DNA of 64,000 nucleotides from Pseudomonas marginalis (GCF_008692035.1 NZ_VTFG01000001.1:1922001-1986000), one strand, 5' to 3'; positions 17,091 to 23,645 are shown, counted from the first letter of the stretch. Made by a program: numbers and translations. Notes: generated from the sequence alone by a model not told the origin.

Positions 17091-17806
17091 CAGTAAGCCC
17101 TCGAACGAGAGTCGCGGCGGTAGGTACGTGGACGGCGAGCGAATTCGATTGCTGTCGCGGAAACGCCTGTGCCGATAAAGGAAACATGCACGTCACTCAT
17201 GAGCATCTTTTCAGGGATGTGGAGATAGCGGCCTGCAGGAAGTGCGCGAGGCTGACGCCGAGCCCTGGGCATATGCTTGTCCATCAGTGCGATGTCGGCG
17301 GCGACCTCTTCCTGAAGGCTCTTCCCCAGTTCGCACAGTGGGACAGGCTCGCCCGGACGAATTTGGTTCCAGGCATATCGATCGGCCAAAACTTCGTTGA
17401 TGCTGCGAATCACACTTTCACAGCGGGTGCGAACCTGTTGGTCGTCGATGCTGACCATGTCCCAGTAGCAAAAATTATCCACACGGTGTCCGATTTCATG
17501 GGCAACGATGAACGGATAGATTTCGTGGTCCTCAAGCGACGACCAATCGATCTCCGGACGCTGATTACTGCGCATACGCCCAGCATCAACACTGGTTGAC
17601 AGTTGGATGCCACAGACCTCAGCGAAGCCTGGCTCATCTGCTGAAACATCCAAGCAGACGAGCTCTGCGCGTGGGTCGAAGATCCCCCAGCAGCTACCGA
17701 GGGCGCGGAAGGTTGAAAGGCTGAGCGCGCAACCAGCCTGTTTTACCTGTTCGGCGAATTTCCGGTACTGAGTGCGGGTGAGTCGAAGTGTTGTGTGGGT
17801 CTTCAT
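17090..17806 (-). CDS. Zincin metallopeptidase-like early protein
   Basis: 238 residues. HEIGH (103-107) within FIVAHEIGHRVDNF is a zinc-binding HExxH motif, and INEVLADRYAW (Glu at 138) gives the third ligand, as in ImmA/IrrE-type zincins, where E..AD.yA follows the HExxH. The C-terminal 60 residues are basic. No HTH domain is fused. ImmA-type proteases cleave phage or ICE repressors, so an induction role is possible, but the substrate is unknown. Confidence 0.75.
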   Translation of the reverse strand: MKTHTTLRLTRTQYRKFAEQVKQAGCALSLSTFRALGSCWGIFDPRAELVCLDVSADEPGFAEVCGIQLSTSVDAGRMRSNQRPEIDWSSLEDHEIYPFIVAHEIGHRVDNFCYWDMVSIDDQQVRTRCESVIRSINEVLADRYAWNQIRPGEPVPLCELGKSLQEEVAADIALMDKHMPRARRQPRALPAGRYLHIPEKMLMSDVHVSFIGTGVSATAIEFARRPRTYRRDSRSRAY

Positions 17807-18114
17807 GGACGCACCTCGACATCAATGCCTGGTCGCTTGCCAACCACGCCGTAGGAAGCGCCCAGGTGGCGGTGCGGCCAGCAGAAGTTCCCGCTGAACA
17901 GGCGCACTTGCTCGACATGTCGGCTTAGTTCGCAAGCCAGTTCGCTGTCGTGATAGCCGCCCAAGGCCGGAACGATCTGCCCCAACAGAAGTGAGGCGAG
18001 CTTGTTAAATTCATCCCTTGCGAAATTCATCGAGCACATGTCGCGAGCATCAAGAAGTGCATCGCGCAAAACCTCGCCTTCGACAGGGTTGATAACTGAA
18101 ACGGCGGTGCTCAT
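17803..18114 (-). CDS. Hypothetical early protein
   Basis: 103 residues beginning MSTAVSVINPVEGEVLRDALLDARDMC, helical N-terminal half with ELACELSRHVEQVRLF. No known motif. Overlaps both neighbours by 4 bases, so it is translated within the cro operon. Confidence 0.7.
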   Translation of the reverse strand: MSTAVSVINPVEGEVLRDALLDARDMCSMNFARDEFNKLASLLLGQIVPALGGYHDSELACELSRHVEQVRLFSGNFCWPHRHLGASYGVVGKRPGIDVEVRP

Positions 18115-18530
18115 GGCTGCACCTCAGTATCCGGCGCCACGTTTTGGGACTGCGCAGAACGTGGCGCATAACCTACGTACGGACCAAACTGTCCGAGGCG
18201 CGAGCAAAGTTCGTACCCTGGACGCTCTGCTGAACGGACAGACTTGATGAGGTCGGTCATGCGTTCATCCATTCGAAGAAACTCTTCGAACTCTGCAGAC
18301 CAACCAGCAGCCCAGATGATGCGAACTGAGCGGGGGGAAACATCCTGCTCTAAAATCGACTTGAGCTCTCGAGCAATGGCTTCATCAAGCACGCCCGGAT
18401 ATGAGCGTTTGAAACCAGCCTCTTCATAAACGACTTGCACCTCGAAATAGGTGAAGCCAGCCCGGTCGGACAATGACCGTGGCAGGTGTTGCGCTTTTGG
18501 GGGCGCGGTGGTATTTTTTGGGTGTGACAT
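18111..18530 (-). CDS. Hypothetical early protein
   Basis: 139 residues from the ATG at 18530 (GGAGA 6 bases upstream); the longer open frame runs through an upstream hairpin and is rejected. It has a YFEVQVVYEEAG strand pattern and ELKSILEQDVSPRSVRIIWAAGW. Family unknown. The 5' leader contains the + strand terminator at 18585-18610 read backwards and a second small hairpin at 18560-18578. Confidence 0.68.
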   Translation of the reverse strand: MSHPKNTTAPPKAQHLPRSLSDRAGFTYFEVQVVYEEAGFKRSYPGVLDEAIARELKSILEQDVSPRSVRIIWAAGWSAEFEEFLRMDERMTDLIKSVRSAERPGYELCSRLGQFGPYVGYAPRSAQSQNVAPDTEVQP

Positions 18531-18584
18531 ATCGTTCTCCAGAACGAAGAAGTACATAAAGCCCACGCCAATGGGCTGCTTGAG

Positions 18585-18610
18585 AACCCGGCCGCCAAGC
18601 CGGGTTTTTT
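18585..18610 (+). terminator. Rho-independent terminator facing the plus strand
   Basis: Stem AACCCGGC/GCCGGGTT followed by TTTTTT, then GTTGCCTGCGATTT. It faces against the early operon and has no annotated plus-strand gene before it. Prophage B has an equivalent at 52690-52716 with the same trailing sequence. Confidence 0.75.
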
Positions 18611-18706
18611 GTTGCCTGCGATTTACCCAGGCCGCAAATTGGTACCGGGCCAAGCCGTGATACTGTTTTGATCCCACTCGAAACGACGGTCACGGAGACC
18701 TGCTAT

Positions 18707-19201
18707 ATGAAGTTGAATAGGCTGTTGCAGCATGCACTTTTGGAAGAGTTGCGAGACTTCTACCCACGCAGAAGTCAGTCGGCATATCACTTGGACGGAT
18801 ATACCCAAGTTGAATGCATCAACAACCTTGTTTACCTGGAAGAGCAAGGCTTGGTTGATAGCGGAGTGACTGTCGGCTACCACAGTGGGTCCGGAACAAT
18901 CACGCAGGCACGGATCACCGCTAAAGGAATGGATTTCCTTGAGCACGATGGAGGTATAGGAGCAGCTCTTGCCGTCGTAACCGTTAAGCTCCATGAGGAC
19001 ACCCTACGTCAGTTAATCGAGGCAAAAGTCCAGGCGTCGAACCTTCCCGAAGAGCAGAAGAGCGGGATTCTGAAAGCTCTGCGTGAAGCTCCTGGCGAGA
19101 CCACAAAACAGCTGATAACGAAACTAGTGGACCTCGGCATGGAGAACGCGACGAAAGCATTCCCGCTAATTCAAGCGTTGCTACAGTCCGGCCATTCCTG
19201 A
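18707..19201 (+). CDS. Winged-helix-like protein on the opposite strand in the cro operon
   Basis: 164 residues from the ATG at 18707 (GGAGA upstream; earlier in-frame ATG has no ribosome site). The N-terminal part (LLEELRDFYPRRSQSAYHL, CINNLVYLEEQGLVDSG, ITAKGMDFLEHDGG) looks like a winged-helix domain; the C-terminal part is helical (TLRQLIEAKVQASNLPEEQKSGILKAL). Its strand is opposite to the flanking early genes, and its 3' end runs into the remnant ORF 18984-19370, so it looks like an inserted moron. Confidence 0.72.
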   Translation: MKLNRLLQHALLEELRDFYPRRSQSAYHLDGYTQVECINNLVYLEEQGLVDSGVTVGYHSGSGTITQARITAKGMDFLEHDGGIGAALAVVTVKLHEDTLRQLIEAKVQASNLPEEQKSGILKALREAPGETTKQLITKLVDLGMENATKAFPLIQALLQSGHS

Positions 19202-19370
19202 ATTCGTCTGCATTACGGGCTCGGGTGAGGCACAGGTAGCCAATCAGAGCGCCTGGGCCCCATAGCTCAACGAATGCCTCCTCCACATCCAGATCAAGCT
19301 GTAGGAATAGCTCCGTGCTGGATGTGGATTTGCGTTGGGCTAAGGCGATCAAGCAGGCAGGGATCATCAC
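18984..19370 (-). pseudogene. Possible truncated early gene after Cro
   Basis: The first about 60 residues (MIPACLIALAQRKS, LDVEEAFVELWGPGALIG) look like real protein and start in a 4-base overlap with the Cro gene. From about 19,201 the frame only mirrors the plus-strand gene 18707-19201 and is not protein-like. The likely explanation is an old gene in the cII position whose 3' part was replaced when the opposite-strand gene arrived. This is inference. Confidence 0.4.
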
Positions 19371-19654
19371 GCCACCTCGATACTGGATGGATTACCAGAG
19401 GTCTTGCCAGACTGCTCAATGCGTGAGGCTTGGGGCACCATTTGGTTCAAGGTTGGCGATGCTTCTCGATAAAGATCGGGCCGCAGATCATGACGAGGAA
19501 TGCCAGTCACACTCTCAATCAAAACGACGTGTCGAGCCGGAACGCCGCGCACCTTCCAGTAAGAAACGGCCATCGGCGTTACACCTGCCAATTTCGCAAG
19601 CGCAACGGCTGATCCCGCAGCGGCAATTGCTCGCTCAAGCGGAGAAGGACTCAT
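19367..19654 (-). CDS. cro: Cro-like repressor, YdaS type
   Basis: 95 residues from the ATG at 19654 (a GTG at 19660 is possible). The pattern ERAIAAAGSAVALAKLAGVT, then MAVSYWKVRGVPARHVVLIE and GIPRHDLRPDLY is that of YdaS/Cro regulators. It is divergent from CI across an operator region and is the first gene of the long leftward early operon, as Cro in lambda. Confidence 0.88.
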   Translation of the reverse strand: MSPSPLERAIAAAGSAVALAKLAGVTPMAVSYWKVRGVPARHVVLIESVTGIPRHDLRPDLYREASPTLNQMVPQASRIEQSGKTSGNPSSIEVA

Positions 19655-19674
19655 AGGCACACCGATGCATGGTT

Positions 19675-19739
19675 ATAAACGTAAATCAACAATACGTTTA
19701 TTTAATAAACATCGCAACCCCGGTAAACTTTACGTTTAT
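19675..19739. promoter_or_regulatory. CI/Cro operator region of prophage A
   Basis: Perfect inverted repeat ATAAACGTA (19675-19683) and TACGTTTAT (19693-19701) with a 9-base spacer; the same half-site TACGTTTAT recurs at 19731-19739, overlapping the CI start codon. The region lies between divergent cro and cI and must hold both promoters. Binding by CI or Cro is inferred. Confidence 0.8.
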
Positions 19740-20457
19740 GAATACTCAACACTCTGGCAACCGCCTAAAAGAAGAGCTCCAGCACCAAGGAATAGCGCAG
19801 GCTGAATTCGCGAAATCCATGGGCGTAAGCGCTCAAACGCTTAACAATTGGTTCGTCCGTGGTGTTCCCGGCCGATGGCTCATACCTGTCGCCAAGATGC
19901 TCAAGATCGCCATCACCTGGCTGAATACTGGCGAGGGTCCGCGACATTTGTTCGGAAAGGGCGAAGGCGATTTCGACTTGCAGCACCTGAGCTCATGGGA
20001 TGATCAGGCCCCACTGGACGACGAGGAAGTAGAGGTGCCCTTTTTACAGGAGGTCGAGCTGGCCGCAGGCGCGGGCAGATTCTCAATCGAAGAAAGCTCT
20101 GACTCCAACCTTCGTTTCAGCAAGAAGAACCTTAGGGATAACGGAGTTCAGTTTGACCAAGCCAGGTGCGTGACAGTACGCGGAAACAGCATGACTCCCG
20201 TGTTGAGAGACGGGGCGACGATTGGCGTTGATCTCGGCAAGACGAAATTCGGCGATATCATTGACGGCGACGTCTACGCCATAAATCACAACGGTCAGCT
20301 GCGCGTGAAACAGCTATATCGACTGCCATCAGGAATCCGGCTGCGCAGTTTTAACCGCGATGAGCACCCTGATGAAGACTACAGCTTTCAGGGCATCCTT
20401 GATGAGCAAATCAGCATCATTGGGCGCGTGTTCTGGTGGGCTATGTACGCCAAATAA
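19738..20457 (+). CDS. cI: CI-like repressor with S24 peptidase domain
   Basis: 239 residues from the ATG at 19738. N-terminal HTH (residues about 18-40, QAEFAKSMGVSAQTLNNWFVRG), a linker with the Ala-Gly cleavage site in LAAGAG (about 110-111), then the S24 domain with Ser151 in GNSMTP and Lys191 in LRVKQLY. This is a complete RecA-sensitive repressor, so prophage A should be SOS inducible by self-cleavage. Upstream in-frame ATG at 19669 would translate through the operators and is rejected. Confidence 0.93.
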   Translation: MNTQHSGNRLKEELQHQGIAQAEFAKSMGVSAQTLNNWFVRGVPGRWLIPVAKMLKIAITWLNTGEGPRHLFGKGEGDFDLQHLSSWDDQAPLDDEEVEVPFLQEVELAAGAGRFSIEESSDSNLRFSKKNLRDNGVQFDQARCVTVRGNSMTPVLRDGATIGVDLGKTKFGDIIDGDVYAINHNGQLRVKQLYRLPSGIRLRSFNRDEHPDEDYSFQGILDEQISIIGRVFWWAMYAK

Positions 20458-20473
20458 GCATCCCCAATTGAAG

Positions 20474-20495
20474 CCCGCTGCATGCGGGTTTTTTT
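20474..20495 (+). terminator. Rho-independent terminator after cI
   Basis: Stem CCCGC/GCGGG with loop TGCAT, followed by TTTTTTT, 16 bases past the CI stop codon. Confidence 0.85.
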
Positions 20496-20512
20496 GTGCC
20501 TCAAGAATATAG

Positions 20513-20553
20513 ATAAACAAAAATGTTGATTTGTTTATAAACATATTGTTTAC
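20513..20553. promoter_or_regulatory. AT-rich operator/promoter region before the plus-strand early genes
   Basis: Several half-sites related to the CI operator: ATAAACAA (20513-20520), TTGTTTAT (20531-20538), ATAAACA (20537-20543) and TGTTTA (20547-20552), forming overlapping inverted repeats. The position, between the cI terminator and the next plus-strand gene, suggests a second operator set for CI A. Confidence 0.55.
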
Positions 20554-20588
20554 TTCCTCCATCGCACTTCAGCATGGAGCTTCACAAC

Positions 20589-20969
20589 ATGAGCACCAAC
20601 ACCCTGACTGCTGGCAATTGGCAAGGCAATCTAAAAATGGGTCTGGCTCCTCGCGAGCTAGAAGCTACTTTGTGGGCTGCAGCCGATCTGACGGTGAAAG
20701 AGATTGGTCGAGTCATGGGTATCAGCCCGAACACCGCCGAGAAGCGTCTCGAAGCTGCCCGTTTCAAGCTGGGCGTCAAGACAATGCGCGGCCTGGTAAT
20801 CGAGGCGTTCAAGCGCCAGATCATCACCCCTATGGTAATCGTTCTCTGCATGGTGCTGACCGCCCAGCAAGTCAATACCGAACAGTTCGGCCGCATTCGC
20901 CGACCAGGCGAGCGCCGCACTGAAACACGTGTGGCCGTACGCCGCATTGAGGCCGCTCTAACCGTTTAA
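20589..20969 (+). CDS. LuxR-type HTH regulator with hydrophobic C-terminal segment
   Basis: 126 residues from the ATG at 20589 (GGAG at about -13). The HTH (LAPRELEATLWAAADLTVKEIGRVMGIS, TAEKRLEAARFKLGV) matches the LuxR C-terminal DNA-binding fold without any sensor domain. It is followed by a hydrophobic stretch (IITPMVIVLCMVLTA) that could be a membrane helix, then a basic tail. It is the first gene of the plus-strand operon that also encodes CsrA, Xis and Int, so it could control lysogeny genes. Confidence 0.75.
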   Translation: MSTNTLTAGNWQGNLKMGLAPRELEATLWAAADLTVKEIGRVMGISPNTAEKRLEAARFKLGVKTMRGLVIEAFKRQIITPMVIVLCMVLTAQQVNTEQFGRIRRPGERRTETRVAVRRIEAALTV

Positions 20970-21000
20970 CCAACCCTGATTTTTGCGAAAGCCAACAACG

Positions 21001-21030
21001 CGGCCGGGATTCGCTCGGCCGAAAAAGGAG
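21001..21030 (+). promoter_or_regulatory. csrA leader hairpin with GGA in the loop
   Basis: CGGCCG (21001-21006) pairs with CGGCCG (21016-21021); the loop begins with GGA, and a second GGA lies in the ribosome site AAGGAG (21025-21030). Two GGA sites in a hairpin and a Shine-Dalgarno are the usual layout for CsrA/RsmA repression of translation, so phage CsrA may regulate itself. Inferred, not shown. Confidence 0.5.
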
Positions 21031-21036
21031 CAATGC

Positions 21037-21246
21037 ATGCTGATTCTCTCACGCAAGCCAGGCGAAACCATCCGCATCAATGACGACATCTGCATCAAGG
21101 TGCTTGGCGTTAGCGGCCAACAGGTACGTTTGGGTATCGAAGCCCCTAAAGGTATAGAGGTACATCGCGAGGAGATCTACCAGCGCATTAAAAGGGCACG
21201 GACTAGCGAACAAGAGGTAGAGCCATGCTCCAGACAATCCAACTGA
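21037..21246 (+). CDS. csrA: CsrA/RsmA-like translational regulator
   Basis: 69 residues from the ATG at 21037 (GGAG 6 bases upstream). It starts [14 protein letters not shown] and has [14 protein letters not shown] and [10 protein letters not shown], the complete CsrA fold including the RNA-binding first strand and the V-x-R-EE segment. The C-terminal extension is short. CsrA dimers bind GGA hairpins and block translation. Phage copies occur in Pseudomonas phages; here it is encoded between a LuxR-type HTH gene and xis/int. Confidence 0.95.
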   Translation: MLILSRKPGETIRINDDICIKVLGVSGQQVRLGIEAPKGIEVHREEIYQRIKRARTSEQEVEPCSRQSN

Positions 21247-21398
21247 CGCTAATAGTCGTTCTGTTCGTACGGATGCTGGTGGTACCCGAAGATCCGCCTG
21301 ATTTGGCCAACTGCTCTCCAGTGATTGAAAAGCAAACCGCCCCAAGTTCAGCGACTAGCTCACGACATATTCGGAATGACGAGAGGTTCTTACTATGA
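21225..21398 (+). CDS. Small membrane-anchored protein
   Basis: 57 residues, starting at an ATG that overlaps the csrA end by 22 bases. Begins [20 protein letters not shown], a signal-anchor-like helix, followed by a short polar tail. The stop overlaps the next start by 4 bases (ATGA), and this chain of overlaps is the main support. Function unknown. Confidence 0.55.
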   Translation: MLQTIQLTLIVVLFVRMLVVPEDPPDLANCSPVIEKQTAPSSATSSRHIRNDERFLL

Positions 21399-21568
21399 GC
21401 TGCCGAAACGATACCAAGGGCCAGCGCCTGATCGAACTGTTCAACGCCCTAAAGCGCCGAGAAACCACCTTCGGACAGATTTACGCAATGTCGGCGTCAT
21501 GCGGTATCGACGCGCGCCGGGTGTTGGCAGATCACTTCCAGCAAGGCGCGGGCCGAGAGCAAGGATAA
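21395..21568 (+). CDS. Small hypothetical protein upstream of xis
   Basis: 57 residues ([40 protein letters not shown]). It begins in a 4-base overlap with the preceding gene. Its layout (basic start, short helices) suggests a small DNA- or protein-binding protein, but nothing specific is recognised. Confidence 0.6.
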   Translation: MSCRNDTKGQRLIELFNALKRRETTFGQIYAMSASCGIDARRVLADHFQQGAGREQG

Positions 21569-21625
21569 AGACGCGACACCATTCACAAATAAAGAAAACG
21601 TGTCGCGACACGGAGGGAGGTAACT

Positions 21626-21838
21626 ATGCGAAAAGAACTCATCAAGATCAGTGAATTCCAGCGACGGCGCTGGGGTGAAAACGGCACCCCGCCCTGCTCC
21701 CAGGCAATTCGCAATCATATCCGCAACGGCCTTGTGCCTGGCGAGCAGATCGGGAAACTTTGGTACGTTGACTGGATCGCCTTCACTCGCTCGGACGGCA
21801 ACGATCTGGTGGCGATGGTATTGAAAGGAGCTGCATGA
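21626..21838 (+). CDS. xis: Excisionase (Xis)
   Basis: 70 residues with the winged-helix excisionase pattern: LIKISEFQRRRW, SQAIRNHIRNGLVPGEQIGKLWYVDW. The stop overlaps the integrase start by a few bases, so the two are coupled. It would bend attachment-site DNA and direct Int to excision. Confidence 0.9.
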   Translation: MRKELIKISEFQRRRWGENGTPPCSQAIRNHIRNGLVPGEQIGKLWYVDWIAFTRSDGNDLVAMVLKGAA

Positions 21839-22950
21839 TGGCACCTCGGCCGCGGAACAAGGCGAATAAGAGCCTCCCGCAGAACCTATACTTCGATGCG
21901 AGACGGTCGACATACCGCTACCGTCGGCCTACCGACGGAAAGTGGTTCCAGTTCGGCGGCGACCGCATAAAGGCTATCGATGCCGCCAAGCAACTGAACC
22001 TGGAGTTCATGCGCGGCGCTGATCTGGTTGGCAACGTGCTCTCCGCATCGTCGGAGTCGTTCGCCACATTCCTCGATACCTACGAGCGTGACGTACTTCC
22101 CCCGCGCGAGCTGGCAAAAGGGACCCTGGGCCTTTATGCCGTGCACTTTCGACGTTTCCGGAAGCAGTTCGAGGGAAAAGCGGTCGACCAGATCACTATC
22201 CGCATGATCGCGGAGATGTTGGACGCGATTACACCGCGGTCGGCGAACCAATCTCGGGCGCTACTGATCGACATTTTTAACCACGCAGCCGCCAAAGGTC
22301 TTTGCCCTGACAACCCAGCAGCCAGCACCATCAACAGGATCGAGAAGAAACAACGAAGACGGCACACCGTCGAGGGGCTGAAGGCAATCAGGGAAAAGTC
22401 GCCAGCCTGGCTACAGAATGCAATCGACCTGGCACTTATCACCGCTCAGCGCCGCACGGACATCCTGGACATGCGCTTCGATGGGGTTAGGGAGGGTTTC
22501 CTCTATGTCGTGCAGAAGAAGACGGCCAAGGCTACAGACGCGGCCTGGATTCGATTCAGAGTAACGCCCGAGTTGCAGACCGTAATCAGCCGGTGCCGCG
22601 ATGATGTCGTGTCGCCGTACCTGGTGCACCGCAAGCCGGATCGGCTGAAGCAGAAGCAGGCACAAACGAAGGACCACTGGACGAAGGTTGAGGAGCGGTA
22701 TTTGACGCGAGCATTCAAGGAGGCCAGAGAGTCGGCCAACTGCTACGCGGGATGGAAGGAAGAAGAGATGCCGGGCTTTCACGAAGTGCGAGCCTTGTCG
22801 CTGCACCTGTACAAGAAAGCCGGTAAGGATGGGCAGAAGATTGCAGGCCATGCGAGCGAGGGCATGACCAAGAACTACCAACGGGACCACGAGGAAATCA
22901 TTTGGTCCGAGGCAGTTCCGGACCTGAATATCAGCGAAATCACCGGGTAG
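21835..22950 (+). CDS. int: Integrase, lambda Int type
   Basis: 371 residues. N-terminal arm-binding domain of the lambda kind (RPRNKANKSLPQNLYF, YRYRRPTDGKWFQFGGDR, about 5-55), a core-binding domain (about 70-165), then the catalytic domain with Arg at 206-207 (AQRRTDILDM), Lys around 229, His316/Arg319 in FHEVRA, His339 in AGHASEGM and the nucleophile Tyr348. Located at the phage end, 90 bases from the tRNA-Pro fragment, which is clearly its attachment core. Confidence 0.96.
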   Translation: MMAPRPRNKANKSLPQNLYFDARRSTYRYRRPTDGKWFQFGGDRIKAIDAAKQLNLEFMRGADLVGNVLSASSESFATFLDTYERDVLPPRELAKGTLGLYAVHFRRFRKQFEGKAVDQITIRMIAEMLDAITPRSANQSRALLIDIFNHAAAKGLCPDNPAASTINRIEKKQRRRHTVEGLKAIREKSPAWLQNAIDLALITAQRRTDILDMRFDGVREGFLYVVQKKTAKATDAAWIRFRVTPELQTVISRCRDDVVSPYLVHRKPDRLKQKQAQTKDHWTKVEERYLTRAFKEARESANCYAGWKEEEMPGFHEVRALSLHLYKKAGKDGQKIAGHASEGMTKNYQRDHEEIIWSEAVPDLNISEITG

Positions 22951-22980
22951 TTTTGCGCCAGTTTTGCGCGGGTTTTGCGC
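22950..22980. repeat. Three direct repeats GTTTTGCGC, candidate Int arm sites (prophage A)
   Basis: Copies at 22950-22958, 22961-22969 and 22972-22980, one helical turn apart (11 bases), immediately after the int stop codon and about 60 bases from the tRNA core. This matches arm-type binding sites recognised by the N-terminal domain of lambda-like integrases. Confidence 0.65.
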
Positions 22981-22990
22981 AGGCACAAAA

Positions 22991-23013
22991 AAGCCGATCT
23001 ATCTGATCGGCTT
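22991..23013. terminator. Terminator after int
   Basis: Perfect 9-bp stem AAGCCGATC/GATCGGCTT with a 5-base loop. A six-A run precedes it, so it works best on the minus strand; on the plus strand it has only two T. Confidence 0.65.
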
Positions 23014-23039
23014 AAGAGTCTGATGTTACTCAGGAATAA

Positions 23040-23086
23040 TGGTCGGGACGGAGTGATTCGAACACTCGACCCCTAGCACCCCATGC
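23040..23086 (-). other. 3' half of tRNA-Pro(GGG): hybrid attachment core between prophages A and B
   Basis: Read on the minus strand it gives the anticodon loop with GGG, the 3' anticodon-stem strand, a T-arm with loop TTCGAAT, the acceptor strand CGTCCCG, discriminator A and CCA. The 5' half (D-arm, 5' acceptor strand) is absent: after the anticodon loop the sequence at 23087 is unrelated. It is therefore not a working tRNA but the core copied at phage integration. Orientation places the 5' side, and so a further phage, to the right. Confidence 0.88.
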
Positions 23087-23168
23087 ACGCAGTACCTCTG
23101 TAAGACCTTGTTAAGTAGCTGTTTTTATTGGCGCTCGCTGCAATCGACTGCCCACAAGAGCTTACAAG

Positions 23169-23198
23169 TGCGTGAGAGTGTCACGCAAAAGTCACGCA
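23169..23198. repeat. Repeats of GTCACGCA, candidate Int arm sites (prophage B)
   Basis: TGCGTGA at 23169-23175 (inverted) and GTCACGCA at 23180-23187 and 23191-23198, 11 bases apart, about 85-110 bases from the tRNA core. They differ from the GTTTTGCGC set on the other side, as expected if a second, different integrase uses the same tRNA. Confidence 0.6.
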
Positions 23199-23252
23199 CC
23201 CTCCCCGGCGTCCTGCCGACGAACACCACTCCCCAATCCGCAACACCTCGAT

Positions 23253-23272
23253 TACTGTACGCACATACAGTA
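23253..23272. promoter_or_regulatory. LexA (SOS) box
   Basis: TACTGTA (23253-23259) and TACAGTA (23266-23272) form a perfect palindrome around 6 bases, containing CTG-N10-CAG, the LexA consensus used in Pseudomonas. It lies 13 bases before the start of the 23286 gene, so it should overlap its promoter. Confidence 0.85.
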
Positions 23273-23285
23273 TCGAGTAAGCACA

Positions 23286-23645
23286 ATGGAAATCGACGAC
23301 GACACCTGCAAGTGGCTTGGCTGCTCCACGCCGCTAGAAATGTACAAGCATCAATGCGCCCTGCTCGAGGACGAGATCAGCGACCTGCAGCGGCAGCTGG
23401 CCAAGGCGCGGGCAAACGTTACCGGCCTCGTTCAGATGAACGACCTATTGATCACAGGAAAGTCCGCAGCCGAGGAACAGCTCAGGTCCATATCCTCACA
23501 ACTCAGCCTTGCGAACGTGCACAACTCTGAGCAGAGCAAAGAGATCATGAGCCTTAAAATGATCGTCAGCCAGAACTCACACCTTCGCGTTGAAAACCAG
23601 CGGCTTCTCCTGGAGCTGACCGTCCTCAGGGGGCCACAGCCCTGA
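23286..23645 (+). CDS. SOS-controlled coiled-coil protein, candidate LexA-regulated antirepressor
   Basis: 119 residues from the ATG at 23286. Residues about 20-115 are nearly all coiled coil (LLEDEISDLQRQLAKARANV, ...LRVENQRLLLELTVL); no membrane segment or enzyme motif. It stands alone on the plus strand at the end of the phage, directly behind a LexA box. In phage 186 (Tum) and some Gifsy phages a LexA-controlled small protein induces the prophage, and the CI of this phage lacks a normal cleavage site, so the same role is proposed. Its 3' end overlaps the convergent Rz gene by 20 bases. Confidence 0.75.
   Translation: MEIDDDTCKWLGCSTPLEMYKHQCALLEDEISDLQRQLAKARANVTGLVQMNDLLITGKSAAEEQLRSISSQLSLANVHNSEQSKEIMSLKMIVSQNSHLRVENQRLLLELTVLRGPQP

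Larger units (their letters stand above)
1..23086. mobile_element. Prophage A, HK97-type head, partial (left end outside window)
   Basis: A continuous temperate-phage genome: capsid, portal and terminase on the left, lysis, replication and immunity genes in the middle, and Xis/Int at the right end beside a tRNA-Pro fragment. The late operon runs leftwards out of the window, so tail genes and the left attachment site are not seen. The CI/Cro pair at 19.4-20.5 kb and the complete int suggest it was once a functional temperate phage. No endolysin is visible; it may lie beyond the left edge. Confidence 0.93.

Noticed and set aside
22950..22980. Repeats as a CRISPR array
   Set aside because: Three 9-bp units at 11-base spacing have no spacers; they fit integrase arm sites. 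No CRISPR array was seen elsewhere.
23040..23086. A functional tRNA-Pro gene
   Set aside because: Only the 3' half from the anticodon loop is present; the D-arm and 5' acceptor strand are absent.
23108..23530. Plus-strand frame overlapping the coiled-coil gene
   Set aside because: It starts in the attachment region and covers the 23,286 gene in another frame without motifs.
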